From positions 14,705,668-14,769,667 of the forward strand of contig OX457052.1 in NCBI GenBank assembly GCA_949752735.1: 64,000 bases of DNA, given 5' to 3'. A program made the position numbers and the translations under genes. This stretch comes from Lumbricus terrestris. Taxonomy: Eukaryota; Annelida; Clitellata; Crassiclitellata; Lumbricidae. The notes below the pieces were generated by a model. That model had not been told where the DNA came from and ran no database searches. It worked only from the letters and a program-made list of their open reading frames with translations. Shown piece by piece: positions 26,100 to 45,100 of this stretch (within the stretch, counting starts at the first letter, position 1; each line of letters starts with the position of its first letter).

Positions 26100-27455
26100 A
26101 TCTGCATCGTAAAATATGCGCACAATGTTTCTCATACTGTCTCAAGCCATCTCGATTTATGTTGGTCTGTCTTAATAAGTTGCAGTCTGTTTCAGTCTGT
26201 TCTGCCTGCCTTCCAAGTAGGTCTATATCCCAGTCTGTGTTAGTTTGCCTATCAATAATGGTCCTTGTATAAGCCTATCTTTCAAAAACATTCGCAACTT
26301 CGTCATTTAACACAGGTACAGCTATACTTTCCGTTTTGAGCAAATAGAAACAGTTTGCATTTAAATAATTAACAATAGCCTACTAATAATATTTTCTTCT
26401 CGAAACAGACCCACCACGCGGTACACGGTATGAATACAGTTTGATGAAACCAGTTTCCATTCGTCTATTCGTGACCTTCACAGATTTAAACCGTGTTGAA
26501 AAATCTTCTATTTTAGGATATATTGACAAATCAGAAATCATTGCTGAAAAGCATATAAACACACTGACGCGCATCTAATGTGTGCATATAGTGATTGATG
26601 ACCAACGTGATCGTGCCTCATAAATTCATATTGGCATAAAGCAAGGATTTCAACCTTATATATAAATAGATCTAATATAATATATATAGGCAAATATATA
26701 TATAATAGCATATATAATGTTATATATGCGTGTGACTTTCATTCATCTCAATCAATCATACATCCGAGTCTTCCGTGTATAGGTGTCATGATCCTTCTAT
26801 CCTTCTACCCGTCGTTATATCTTCCTGCATTCATAAATTATTTGCGCCATGAATTTCTACTGTTCGTGTTTAGAAGCAGCTGAAAAAAGTCGGCGAGCAT
26901 TTGTATGACTGAAACAGCAAAAGTCTTAAATATAACGTTATATTCGTTCAATTGTTAACTAATGATAAATAATAAACTGACTGAAAACACGTAGGGCCTA
27001 ACTCACGGTCTTTATGACTTACGAAATATTATGAGTGTCAACAACATGTGTAGGCCTAGGTCCATTTCTCGAGATCGAAATACCGGTAGGCCTACTGGAT
27101 ATACAGACCTAACATTCTCAGCTTCTTAAGCTATTCACGTGTAGGCTAGACCTATTCATTTCTTCTAGTCTAATCCTTCAAAGAAGTGATAGTGCAAAAG
27201 ATCACTGATTCAATAGCGCTCCCGCACAAGTACAACATAAACTTTATTTCCAGAGTCCTCTACAAGAACGCTTACAACCATTAAATCATTCAATCTCATT
27301 AACAATGATCTTTTTAGTAAGACGTTTTAATTTCATTTTATGATGTTTGTCTCTCTTGATGTTACCATGTAACCAGGCTGCGGTGTGTCAACCTGGACGT
27401 TTTTCACGAATTAAACGAATATCTATATAGATCTATAGCGAACTCAAGAATGACC
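26100..27455. other. Intergenic DNA between the cathepsins, left part
   Basis: No exon-like sequence. A TA-rich stretch lies at 26650-26730. A dispersed block at about 27365-27425 (GCTGCGGTGTGTCAACCTGG...TTAAACGAATAT) is echoed near 43230-43290 and 52555-52600. Confidence 0.5.
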
Positions 27456-27459
27456 CATG

Positions 27460-27652
27460 CAGGGTTTTTTAACGCGCGGTTCTACACAAAATGTGCAGTT
27501 CTAAATGGATTTGTGCAGTTGTAGAAGCACTTATGTGCAGTTAAAACTAGTGAAAGAGGTAATTGTCCTCCAATTGAAAGTAATTTGCCATGGAGGATGG
27601 GAAGAAAAAGAAGAGGTTGTGCAGTTCTAAAAATTCCTTAAACACAGCCCTG
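27460..27652 (+). mobile_element. CAGGGCT-family MITE
   Basis: Read on the plus strand, it starts CAGGGTTTTTTAACG, contains GTGCAGTTCTAAATGG and GTGCAGTTGTAGAAGCAC, and ends AAACACAGCCCTG. The right flank GAATGACT matches GAATGACC just before the left end if four extra bases (CATG) are allowed. Confidence 0.75.
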
Positions 27653-28422
27653 GAATGACTCCGTGCATGTAGGCCTATTGCTGTTATGGACACGTTGTGT
27701 AGTGTTAAAGCATCTTTTTTCAAGTCTTGTGCGGAGTTTGTGCCTGCATGGTGGCCGGCCAGTGGCCACATCTAAAACAGCTAGGCCAAAAGTTTCGGGG
27801 AATCGAAGAGACCCACACAAGTCTACACAAAATATTTCATCCTCAACAGACTAATCTGTTTTCGCCATTGTGCTTTTTATGTAGTGATTAGACAACTGTA
27901 GAAAATCCTAACTCCCACAGGATGACTAGGCCTATAGGACTACTGTAACAGTTGACAATTGCGTTGGAATTCAAATAGGCCTATATCAGTCTGAGCAATC
28001 GATGGGCAATTTTGGGTAGACTTTTTGACCAGTATTCACATGCAATGAGTCCGTATCCAGCTCGATCTCCAGAGACTCCATGCATGCGACAGTAATTAAA
28101 AGTTCGAGTGGTGCATTAATAAATCATATAGTCGTGATGGTTTTAATTTAGAGCGTTATTCTCAGTGGTTTAATTCAGCATAATCGGAACTTCGGATTTG
28201 AGACCTGCTACCAAGACTGGGACTTTTAGATCTGCTATCTGGATATGGTGTCGTACGTAGGCCTAGGTCTAACTCGACTTCGTTTGGGGATTAGGCTGAT
28301 CTTGACCGTGACGAGTGAATGGCATGCGGTACAGGCTGTGTAGCGAAACAGAGGGTTCTGCAGTAGCATCATTATTTTTTTCTGCTTCTTTTTCTGGGCT
28401 TAGCTGCTAGAAGGCTTTGAGG

Positions 28423-28571
28423 CATAGGCGCAACCACCCTATGGGACCCACGGGACGCGTCCCCCCAACTTTTGAGTGGTCCCATTGACTTTATCATTAT
28501 GGTCCCCCCCCAACTTTTAGGACGTGATTCATTTGGTCCCTCCCAACTTTTAGGACGTGATTGCGCCTATG
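28423..28571. mobile_element. hAT-type MITE, 149 bp, 8-bp TSD
   Basis: Ends are CATAGGCGCAACC and GATTGCGCCTATG. A perfect 8-bp duplication CTTTGAGG flanks it (28415-28422 and 28572-28579). Inside, a segment around CCCAACTTTTAGGACGTGAT is tandemly repeated. Confidence 0.88.
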
Positions 28572-28579
28572 CTTTGAGG

Positions 28580-29699
28580 GTCTATTTGTAAAATTTGAAC
28601 CAAAAACTGAGTTGAAAGTTTGTGTAAAAAGGGCGTTAGTATTGCACTACTGACTTTATAGAAGCGCTTGATCAACAATTGCCGTCCTTGTTTAAAGAAA
28701 ATAGATCTAAGCATGAAGATGCTCCAGCATCTATTGCAGAGCTAAATCTGTTATAATTTAGCCTTGATTTGTCTTGTAGTAGGCTACTCTTGTACTTATG
28801 AACTATGCATATAAAACTCTGACTAGAGTTCAGAGTAGGCCTAGACCTATGACGAAATCAACTGCCTTGTAGGAGTTAGTGAGTATGATTGGAACAGTTA
28901 AGTCATTGTTTGAAATAGCCAAGTCCAGAAATATGATCTCGAAGTCATGTGCGCAATAGAAATCTGATCTTTTGGCATTTCTATTGGATGCTGTGTTAGT
29001 GCGCCTACCCACATTGACTAGCATAGGCCTACTGCAGTAGTATACTGTTGGCTACTGTTCAGTTTAAAGGGTACAAGACAACGTTAGTAGAACCTTAGTA
29101 ATCGTAGAATTTTTTTGACAGAATCCAATGTTCCAAGGTTGGTAAGGCTGACCCTGCTGTAAATCTTGTAAGTAACACATAAATTACATAATTAGAATTT
29201 TAAATTAATGTCTTAGAAATGTTTTCCAATGTTGTCTTAATGTTTTTCCTGGCCTTTTCATGTTAATAAGTTTGAACATGGAAAATGGTTCTCGGTTAAA
29301 GTTCTTTTAAGTGGTAAAACCATCACTATAGCTTCTCCAACCGTTTATTGGTCGGACTGTTTAACTGTTACTGTTACTAACTACTAAGGTATTTGAAATT
29401 TTCAGATTTTTTGATTAAATCACTCCAACTTGATGCCTTATCAATGACGAATTCAAGGCTTAAATAAGGTGTTCATGACTGACAATCAGGGCTGGAACTC
29501 TGCAACAGCATCATGCAGGAAAGATTGATCTATTGAACTATGCAGTTGCATCATTGTAGAATGTAGATTGTAGTAGGCCTCGTTTAGATCATTCAACTAC
29601 AGAACTATGTACGTAGTGCATATACACCGTCGTAGTGCATATACAGCGCCTTCGTGAGATTCTGTTAAGGCGCTATATAAGTGGTCATATACATACATA
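28580..29699. other. Intergenic DNA between the cathepsins, right part
   Basis: No exon-like sequence. A short local duplication, GTAGTGCATATACA, lies near 29612 and 29632, followed by GGCGCTATATAAGTGGTC, a LINE/SINE-type tail. Confidence 0.45.
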
Positions 29700-30295
29700 C
29701 ACCGTGGTTCAAAAAAATTAAGCCAAACTGTTCAAACATGAAAAAATTCTTAATTTTTTTAAAGAAACTAAGTAGTCATTGTTTGATTATTTACATAAGG
29801 AAGATGTTACAGACGACAGGATTTAAAACTGGACTTTTCGGAAACCATAATGTGGGAGAAATGAAGCAAGGTGTCTGTCTTGTTAGCCTTTCGATGGTGT
29901 AGCTGGTTCTGCTGGTTGACAATGTTCTGTAGAAAAAGAAAATAGCCTTCTGGTGCTATAGATTTCTGACAACAGGTGGGAGATGTTGTGACAGCAAGTC
30001 GTTGCGATAATATACTCCGTTAATTTTTAATGCAGGATCACTGAAGACTAAAATTGGAAACTATCAAGTGTCGAAACCGCAACGAATGCAATAACAGACT
30101 TGCTGAAAACTGAAATTTCGGGAGATGAAGTTCAAAAATTCATATCTTTCTATCCGTTCAAGCTTATGACATGATATTTTGGAATCCTATTCTTGGTCCA
30201 ATTCTCTAAATATTTGGAAAATATTTGTATGAATAATCATCAGACATTAAAGATATAAGAAAAACAGTTGGCTTACTTTTTATTGAACCACGGTG
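29700..30295. mobile_element. mariner-like non-autonomous element, 596 bp, TA TSD
   Basis: Left end CACCGTGGTTCAAAAAAATT, right end reverse complement CACCGTGGTTCAATAAAAAG, each flanked by TA. The long A-rich inverted termini and TA duplication fit the Tc1/mariner superfamily. The only frame inside is 73 codons with no DDD/DDE pattern. It ends 57 bp before the splice acceptor just ahead of the cathepsin 2 ATG, so it lies in the presumed 5'-UTR intron or promoter. Confidence 0.75.
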
Positions 30296-30358
30296 TACAG
30301 ATAAGTTCTTATCTTTTTGTACACTACAGCATATGACTTAATATCTTTGCAGACGAAT

Positions 30359-36232
<5,874 letters not shown>

Positions 36233-37500
36233 AGTAAGTCAAAATTTAAAAATTCAGTTTATTTTCAACATATCTGCCTGCTTTTCACCGGTGTATTGCT
36301 TTACATATCAAATAAGTATTAAAGTTGATCGGTTTCATTCGCAAATCCTTATAGACTTTGCAAATCACGATTTTTCACAGCAACTACCTGTATTAACATG
36401 CATGCAACCAATATGCCATGGTTGTTCTCCAAGCCTTTACATTTTCTCATCTCGACTTCTATGACACAAGTAGACTGTTTTGAAAATTTTGCTTTCCAGC
36501 TTATGGTAGTTACCAAATGTAAAACGTTTAAGTCTTACAAGCATGCCTACAATATGCTATCCTTGCTCGAATTTGTAGTGAATAATTATGACAATGAGGA
36601 CAGCTTGCACAGTGCACATCATTAGCACTGTCCTTTTATGTAGGCTGTACATAATAGGCTATGTGCTTTGGCATAAGACTTTAATTCAGTGTCCGTGCTG
36701 TAGTCGGGAGCGCCTCTGAGTAGTAATCTTGAAGGGGCGCTATACAAGTACTCATTCATACATACTTTTATTAGTTCAATGTGCTTTGGCATAAGACTTT
36801 AATTCAGTGTCCGTGCTGTAGTCTGGAGCGCCTCTGAGTAGTGATCTTGAATGGGCGCTATAGTAAGTGCTCATACATACATACGTACATGCTATTATTA
36901 ATTCACTATTTCAAAAATGTTTTATGTTTGTCTTTGTAGAAATCTGTCCACTCTACTTAGCAATCAGTCTGAGTCGGGTTGACCATAAATTATATATGGA
37001 GCTATTTAAACACTGCCAACGAACTCTGATTCTATGTAAAGATGGCAATGTACTTTTTAAAGTGGACATGAATGAAAAATTTTGCTTTGTATTAAGCTTA
37101 TAAATTATGCAATACTCACTCATTGGTTTTCTATAGGCCTAATTCGTTATTTATGTAAAATTAAGAGTATAATTTTTATTATTAAAAAGTGATTGGGAAT
37201 TTAACCAAACTGTCGACTTATCTATTAACACTTTAGCTATATACGAGTGTAGCCTACAAGGTGTGATTGGCAAACAAGTTTTTTTAAATCTACTGACAGC
37301 TAGATTATTAAAGGTGTTTTGGAAAGTGTTAAGGGAATTACTGTCTATTATAGGTCGAGGTCTTCTATGATCTTTGCTATATAAACTCGAGAACATTATT
37401 TTACATTTAAAGCTGCTTCTCCTGTAAGACTTAGACATCGATCAGATCTGGACTTTCAAGATTCCTAGTGTTAGCCTAATAAACTAATAAATACATTGCT
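36233..37500 (+). other. Putative spliced 3' UTR of cathepsin gene 2
   Basis: A consensus donor GTAAGT begins at 36235, two bases after the stop codon. A strong acceptor (TTTGTCTTTGTAG) ends at 36939. The first AATAAA cluster downstream (AATAAACTAATAAA) is near 37478. This suggests a 3'-UTR intron of about 0.7 kb; cDNA would be needed to confirm it. Confidence 0.35.
36660..36895 (+). repeat. Tandem duplication of a SINE 3' half, ~118-bp units
   Basis: ATGTGCTTTGGCATAAGACT through GGGCGCTATA and a following CTCAT.CATACATAC occurs twice (about 36660 and 36779). Each copy holds only the 3' half of the SINE. This is probably a local duplication after a truncated insertion. Confidence 0.85.
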
Positions 37501-38208
37501 GTATTACTGTTGTTTTATCATTTTTATTGCCATTGTTATAATTGGGGGCCTATCATTAGGCTACAATTAACTGATATTAAATTACGAATATAATTTTTTG
37601 GCCCTAGGCCAACGCACAAAGCTTGCACCGATGGCTCACTAAACCTAGCTGTAGACCTAGGCCTACTCCCTTTCAACAACCTTAGCTTGAAGGGGCGCTA
37701 TAACAAGTGCGCATACAAGCAAACAAACCCTATGAAACCATCCGTCTTACCAAAGCTATTATGGTGGACAAGAAAACACAAATCATAATTTAGCAATGAT
37801 GCAGAAATTATCATTGTGAATTTAGCTCAGTGAGGAAAAAAGGGTGAGAACAAATTCAAGATAGTGATGAATGATATAGGCTATTATACGCCCTATTCAG
37901 CATAATTAGCCTACGCGCGCCAGGTTCATTAGTGGCGCGCGGCTCTTAGTAATCGAGGCGTAGGCCTGCATCGAGCACACCGGCCAATGGCTTGTGTTTA
38001 TCAGTACGCCGATTTTAGTCGGATGTGCCACTGTCTACTGCGCCCATCTAATAAATGTTTAAACAGCGGATATCAAGAACGAAACCTATGGCTTGCATTA
38101 AGTAGGCTAAACCTCACGTTCACGCTAACCTTATTTCGTAGATATGCGGGCACACATAGGCTATTCTAGCGAACAGCGAAAAATCTCGATAAATTCATCG
38201 AAAATTAG
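37500..38208. other. Intergenic, no gene seen
   Basis: Mixed intergenic sequence with a short SINE tail (GCTTGAAGGGGCGCTATAACA near 37685). The 60-codon frame at 37987 is not supported. Confidence 0.45.
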
Positions 38209-38216
38209 CAGGTTCA

Positions 38217-38372
38217 CAAGAGCGGATACAGAAATTTTCGAAAGGGGAGGCCAAAGTCCTATGGAACTACTCTTGGGGGGCCACGTCTACTTTCCGAGCA
38301 AAATAGCTGGTAAAAAAAATAATTTTGAAATGGGGGGCTATGGCCGGATTGGCCCCCCTGGATCCGCCCCTG
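38217..38372. mobile_element. hAT-type MITE, 156 bp, 8-bp TSD
   Basis: Ends are CAAGAGCGGATAC and GGATCCGCCCCTG (inverted, imperfect), with perfect 8-bp flanks CAGGTTCA (38209-38216 and 38373-38380). A G-run and a C-run lie near the ends. Confidence 0.86.
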
Positions 38373-38451
38373 CAGGTTCATAACCGTTCATTGATCCTAA
38401 TCTCGATATCTAGCCTACAAAAGTGCCCATAAAGCAATAAGGCTTAGGCTA

Positions 38452-38530
38452 GGGTGAGAATTGTCGTACTTGGGTCTTTCTTAGAGCCCCATAGTAGGCC
38501 TAAAGTCTGTCTTTCACACCCAAATTCCAA
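38452..38530 (-). mobile_element. CAGGGTGAGAATTG-family MITE fragment
   Basis: AGGGTGAGAATTGTC...TTTCTTAGAGCCC...AAAGTCTGTCTTTCACACC matches, in reverse orientation, the interior of the element at 31854-31990. Confidence 0.6.
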
Positions 38531-39174
38531 GTGAATGACAGTCCAACCTCTCAGTTAGGCCTATTTTCCACAATAATCTCGCACTGCTTAGGCCGATAAG
38601 TCGCGGGAATGAATATGCAACTAATCACAACTAGGCTCTCAACCAGAATAAAATTATTGACAGGCATGTGAGGTCGATGCTGTTCCTGATAGCCTACATT
38701 GGTTAGTTTACACGTACGTAGCAGCAAACTCCTACGTGACTTTGGTGGTGCTGAGTAATTTCGGCGATTCATAAAAGTTAATATTATATGCGCTGATGCA
38801 GCTGCTAGTGCCCAGCCGGCGCCTTATCCTCGCGGCGCATGTGTGCTTAAAGAAGCATCGCATCACGGACCGGCCTTGCCTGAGTTGTGGCTCAATAATG
38901 GCTTCGCATCACAGCGTTTTGTATATCGCTATGCATGAATTGGATATATAGAATTTCAAATGAAGATTCATGTTCTTATTATTCAGTATATCGGATTAAA
39001 AGTTTGAATTCATGTACAGGATAATTTTGAAACCAGTTCCGATCGTCAATCTGTAAAATATGGCGGTGTATGAAGATGAAATCGTGCCATTTGCGAGCAA
39101 CTTTCGTTAGTCACTGAACAAAATTAGTTTCCAACTGAGTTTTCATTTGATGTTGGTGGCGGATATTCTGCAAT

Positions 39175-42100
39175 ATGAATTCTACGGTACAATCGGAGTT
39201 GGAACGTCTGAAATCGGATGAAGAGGACACAGAAATGCAGGAATTAGGTTGTTTTTCTTACACTGTAGGCTGTGTAGACTAACTCAGTATAAAGTTGTGA
39301 AATTTGCATGAATTCCTCAATTGTTTTTTCAGAGTTTAATATAATAACAATCTTAATTAGAAAATTATGTTCACCATTATTTTTGATTCATGTTTCTTGA
39401 TAAGCGGCTGAAGAATGGGCTTCTGACTATGGAAAAGCATTCACGAGGAATGTTCATTCCTATTGTTGAGCAACATAACTGTATAATTGCATGTAAAAGT
39501 AAACTAACGACTACTGTTATATTATAATATTATATACTATAGAAAATTATAATTGGAGACAGACTGCTTGTAAACGCAATAACCTGAGTTCAGACTACTG
39601 GACAGTGTTGATACATTTAGTTATTTAGGAAGCCTTGAACATACAAGTTTAGTAATATAAATATGCAGTTATATATCAGGAGCTTGTTGTGTTTAGTTGA
39701 CGTATAGTATATGTGAATTATTGGGTGTACTTCAGTGTTACTATTCTCCACAGCTATTGGTGTTAAAATTTGTATGATATTCTTGTGCCTTTTCACTAAA
39801 GTCTGTTGAGTTAATACTAGCTGGAGTACCCGGCGTTGTCCGGGAAATCTAGGATTCGAACTGCTCCCGGCCACAACCATACCCCACCCGCCCCACCACA
39901 CTCCGACATCCACCGGTACGCCACCCATGAAATTTGGTTTTTAAAATTGAATTAAAAGCTGAAAATAGTTGTGTTGACCTTATAATTTGGGTAACAATCA
40001 GTTTCAAAAATTTTTTAAGCCGACGCTCTGTCATTTCCGAGCCTTTTCTGTTATGAAGAGTCAAAATACATCCAAACAAACAAACATATGGAAGGACAAA
40101 TTTTCGGACTTATAATATAATATATATATATATATTAAAAAAATATATGCACAAGTGCAGATATAATATAAACCTTGTCTTAATTATTATGGCTTGACAA
40201 AGAATTTTAATTTTTCAGCTGCTGCTGCTGATTCAGACAGTGATGGGAACAAAGTACCTGCCGGAAATGCTGAAGATAAGACGGACAAAGATGGCAAAGA
40301 ACATGTTGCTGAAAGTATTACCATTAATGTTGAGGAGGATGATGTAAGAAAAAGAGAGGCAAGTTTGTGTTTACTTTGCTGTTGCTTTTCCAACTGTCTT
40401 TAAAATTTTTTGCCTTTTGTGCATGGTCTGCTTCTGAACTATTCCTGTGCAGTTTGTGTTTATTTTTTCCTCAACCAAAACAACAAACAAACATGATACA
40501 ACTGTGGCAGTGAGCAATGCTTTAACATAATTAGGTGAAGAAGGGGAGACCCAGAAGGTATGGACAATCCCGATAATAGGGCCACCCATTATTCATGTAA
40601 AATATTTTTTTTAAAAACATGACAGCACATTCAGTTGTAGGAATATAAAGATCATTTGGTTATGATCTTTTCTTTAGCATATGAACTTGTTGTATGTCCA
40701 GAGAAGGCTCATCGTTGATTGGACATAGGGGATGCAATTTAGTTAATGACACTGCGGCTAATGTCATATATCCAGAGAATTACAATTCTTTCTCTAAAAT
40801 TGGTATTTAATATATCCAAACATTCCCACTACATCACCGCGCCCCACAATGGCTTGATTTGTTGTAGGTATTCTGGTTCGGATGTTTTCTCCTTTTACAT
40901 GATATACGTATTGTTTCATGAGTTCAGTGCTAATTGATTGCCATGTCATATTGCTTTACAGATTATTTTTGATTAATTTTTTGTAGAAAGCTCAGCAGGC
41001 ATCTCTGTATTTCAAAGATGGACTGCGCAAAATAGACTTTGTCTTAGTTTACACAGAACAACCAAAGTCAAAGGAAACCACGGATCCAGAACAGTCGGAT
41101 GAAACGACCGAACCACCAAATGCAAGGGACACCATACAAACCACAGAAAGTCTACGAAAGCATAAGGGAACCTACCGTGAAATATTTGAAAAAAATTTGA
41201 CAAAAGAAGGGCTCGAATTGGAACATGAGAAACAGGAGGTGAGTGTTGCTGTTGCATACAGTTGTTTTGGATTTAGTTGATTAACTGTTGGTGGCTTGAA
41301 GTGATATATATGAGCGTCTTTTAATGCAGTGCATCTCTTGCAACATTTTCAAAGCAAAGCAAGCTAATTAATGCAAACACAGCTTATGCAAACATGGTAA
41401 AGTCGAGCTAATACGAACGTGGCTACATGTAAGAGCCTATGCAAACATGGGTTATTGACTATGTCAAAGCTTCTGCAAACATGTGCTATTAGAAGCTGGT
41501 ACAATTTATCATGCGACCTGGTGGCTGATCGGTAACCCGCTCGCTCACGGAGCGGGCGGTTGCGGTTCGAATCCGGGTAACGACCTTGGGCAAGTTGTTT
41601 ACGCACACGTGCCTCTGTCACCAAGCAGTATAAATTGGTGCCAGCATAAGCTGGGGAGTAAACGGCAAGTCCTGGAAAATCACTGGCCCCGTGTCCAGGA
41701 CCTTGGGATTCGTCCATTGCCGGCTCAAGGGCCAAGAAAAGGAGATGAGTGCCTCACCAACGGGCCTTCGGCCCTGGGATGACTTTACTTACATACAATA
41801 CTTACAATTTATCAAGCCGCGAGCATATTCGTCTGACTTGTCCAATAGTTACACTGTTGCTATCATCAGTTAAATTGCTTGTCGAGACCCAATATTTGAT
41901 TAGACTATCTAGACTGTCATGGCCTCTGAGTCTCAGGTTCAGATTTACTGCCTTTGCTTGTAAAATTGCTTGAAATAAAGTAATTAGATAAAGGGTATCA
42001 CACCGTGACATGTTAATCGTTCAAAACAGGAATTCTAATAATTGTAGTCATAAAGACATTAATTTTGTGTCTATCAATTTTCTCGTCTGCATCAGATCGC

Positions 42101-45100
42101 TGGCAGACGATCCTAGTAGGTCACGTCTGCGGTCGTCCAGGACCACTGACGTATCCGTCCCTGCAACAAAAACTAAAGCGGGTGATCGCGCCTTTCGGGG
42201 CGCTGGCTCACGCGCCTGGAACAGTCTTCCAGCATCAATTCAAGAAATAAAAACTCAATCTGCTTTTAAAAAGCAGTTAAAGCTGCACCTGCTCTGACCT
42301 GTTTGCATTCATGCAGAACTTTGACAATTTTGTATTATGACATTGTGTGTAAAGCATCCTGGAATTAGCTTGCTACCGACGATGCTATATAAATTGTCTG
42401 GATTACAATTACAATTACAATTGTATATTACATTGCAGATTGGCAAGCTGGTACAAGTGTATGTGAAGATACATGCTCCCTGGGATGTACTAACTCGTGT
42501 CGCAGAACTAATTCCTTTGAAGATGCCTATCAAAGTGAGTGTGCTGGCTAATACGGAATATACTCTCATATATTATAACTTCCATCTGCTGTGATGTTGA
42601 ACAATTGGTTCTCTTCTGCTCCTCTTATTGTATTGTGTATGACTATTTATAAAGCGTTTCTCTCAGAAGTGTTTCCAGCACAATCGACCCTGAGAGGAAA
42701 GACAGGAATTGAGGCGAGAGAAAACTGAGGATATACTACCAGAGCGAGCTGAATCTGATGTGGGGGGGGGGGGAAGTCCATTATATAGGAAGGGACCAAT
42801 GCAGGCAAATGGTCTGGTTTGAACCGTGGCTATTCTGGTGCATGAAACTAAGAGATCAAGCAGTTCAGCATGGTTAGCCTGCCCATGCCATTAAGAAATT
42901 TCTTTTTGACTCAAATTAATTATCCATTCATTATCATCATTTTTGTGGCTCTTCTTTGTACTTTCTGCAGTTCTATGTCATGTTTCAGATATGGATTACA
43001 TACATACAAGCAGTATTCTAGCAGTGGCCTGGCCAGTAATTTGAACAGCCTCGTTATTGTATTGGAGAGGGATGGGCGCCTAATAGGCTGCCGCACGTTG
43101 GTTTTTCCATGTAAACGGATTTTGCCAATTAACTTTGAGTTGCCACCGAAGGACGATAAAAACTTTATTCCAAGAGCCCTCTATAAGTGCCTTCTCAACA
43201 AGCGACTGTGTAACCCGTAGTACTTCCCTTCCATGTAACTGAGTTGCAGTCTTGTCAACCTGGTTTTTTTTTCACATTGAACGAATATATATATCTTCCT
43301 CAGCATCTTATTGTTTTTTAATGGTTAACAGGAATGCGACATTGAGCCGAAAAAGCATCAGTGGTGTTTCATGAGCTGTGCCAATCCTCTTGCTCTTGAT
43401 CCTGATGTTATCAAGAAGGAGCCCGCGTACTTTACAGCTGACTTTAGCCGTGATCGACAGAAAATGTAAGAAACTACACAATTTCTTTTCTTGTATCTTA
43501 ACTCAAATCGTGCTTACCTACGAACATGTTCGTTTGCTTATTTGAAACTCAAGTTTGAAACTGTCTTCAATCTTATTGAGTGTTTTTCTGTTATCTTTAT
43601 GGTACTTTTGCTGGTGTCCATTTACCTCTTCTTGTCAATAGCGTACTTAAAGTGGTGACTTAATGGTTCCTTTCACTCGCTCTGCAACAATGCAGAGGCG
43701 TTCATTCTCTGTGGTTGGTCCAACAACCTGGAATGGACTTCCCTTGACTATGCAACACCTCCTTGGGAAGCTCTTCTCAGTTTCACAAACTGTTGAAGAC
43801 TGGTTTTTTCGCTTGATCTTGCCCGGGAGCGCCTCTGAGTAGGTACCTTGAAGGGGCACTATATAAATTGCGATTGATTGATTAAAGGATGAAAGCCTGT
43901 CTTCTGTACAAATTCATAATGCGTCTCATAATTACAGACCACTGTTTGCATTTTCTCATCACTTTAAAGTATTATTTCTTGCCATAAATCTCAACATCCT
44001 AGAACAGATTCGCGTAAACATATAAAACCATGCAGACCGCCTTGATGCTATTTTTAGGTATGATGTCATGCTATAAATAGTTTGTAGTCTATTACACTGC
44101 CTCCCATATCGAGTTGCTAGTGAAAACCCTGTATTATCATCATCATCATCATATTTTTAAAGTGACCTAGTTAGCTTCATCAGTAAGTGAGAGCGGCATT
44201 CGTCTGTTGGTTGCAATGGACTGCGATTCAAGCCCTGGGCTGGGAGTTGACATTCAGAGATTTAGATACCTCGGGCTAGCACGTGTGGGACGCAGGGGCG
44301 CAAGGTCCTGCGGAGCGACCTTGGGCAAGTTGCTTACCTATCACTGTCTGTGGGGAAGGCAACGGGAAACCACCTCACTCATCTCATCCCCAGGGGTGTA
44401 AAGCCAATGAACCTGCCTTCGGGCAGAGCACCATCATCATCATTATCATATTTTGTTGATCCCAATATACTGTCATGCATGCTCGGACTCTGTTTGGTAT
44501 CAGGTTATTTTTGTCCTTCGCTTACAACACTCAGAGCTCACATTGCGGTCCATTCAATGATTTGCGGTACATGGTGGTGTAGAGATATGTTCAGTGCCTT
44601 GTAGCCATAAGGTTGCGGTTTCAAATCCACGTCAAGCCACAACATAGAACCGCTGAGCAGGTCCTCCACTTGCAATTGCTCATGTGCTTTGGCATGAAAC
44701 CCGTTTCAGTGTCTGCGCTGTAGCGGGACTGCCTCTGGGTAGAAATCTTGAGGGAGTGCTCTAGCAAGTGCTCATATATACATACTGGGATGCAAATGAG
44801 TTGTGATCTGAAATTGTTTTAGCGGAACGTCATGCATTTAGTTGGCTGTGTGTTGTTATTGTATTGTATTGTATTGTATTGTATATATCTATAGGCATTT
44901 ATAAAGCGCCTCTTATCTATGTATGTGCAGAGTCGTATTGGCATTTCGTTAATCTGTTAAAGTTGATTGAACTCTTTAAGTTTTTAACTGTACCTGGACT
45001 TCCATTAGTGAACCGAAATGTGTCATTTATCTATTGCGTATGTTTGTATCTATTGCATCTGTTTGTATTTATTGCATCTGTTGCATCTGCATGTATCTAT

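Noticed and set aside
30317..30358. Upstream in-frame ATG for cathepsin gene 2
   Set aside because: It would add 14 residues ahead of the hydrophobic signal and crosses a strong splice acceptor at 30352.
41510..41580. Possible functional tRNA gene
   Set aside because: The tRNA-like head lacks a complete acceptor stem and is fused to a SINE core and tail.
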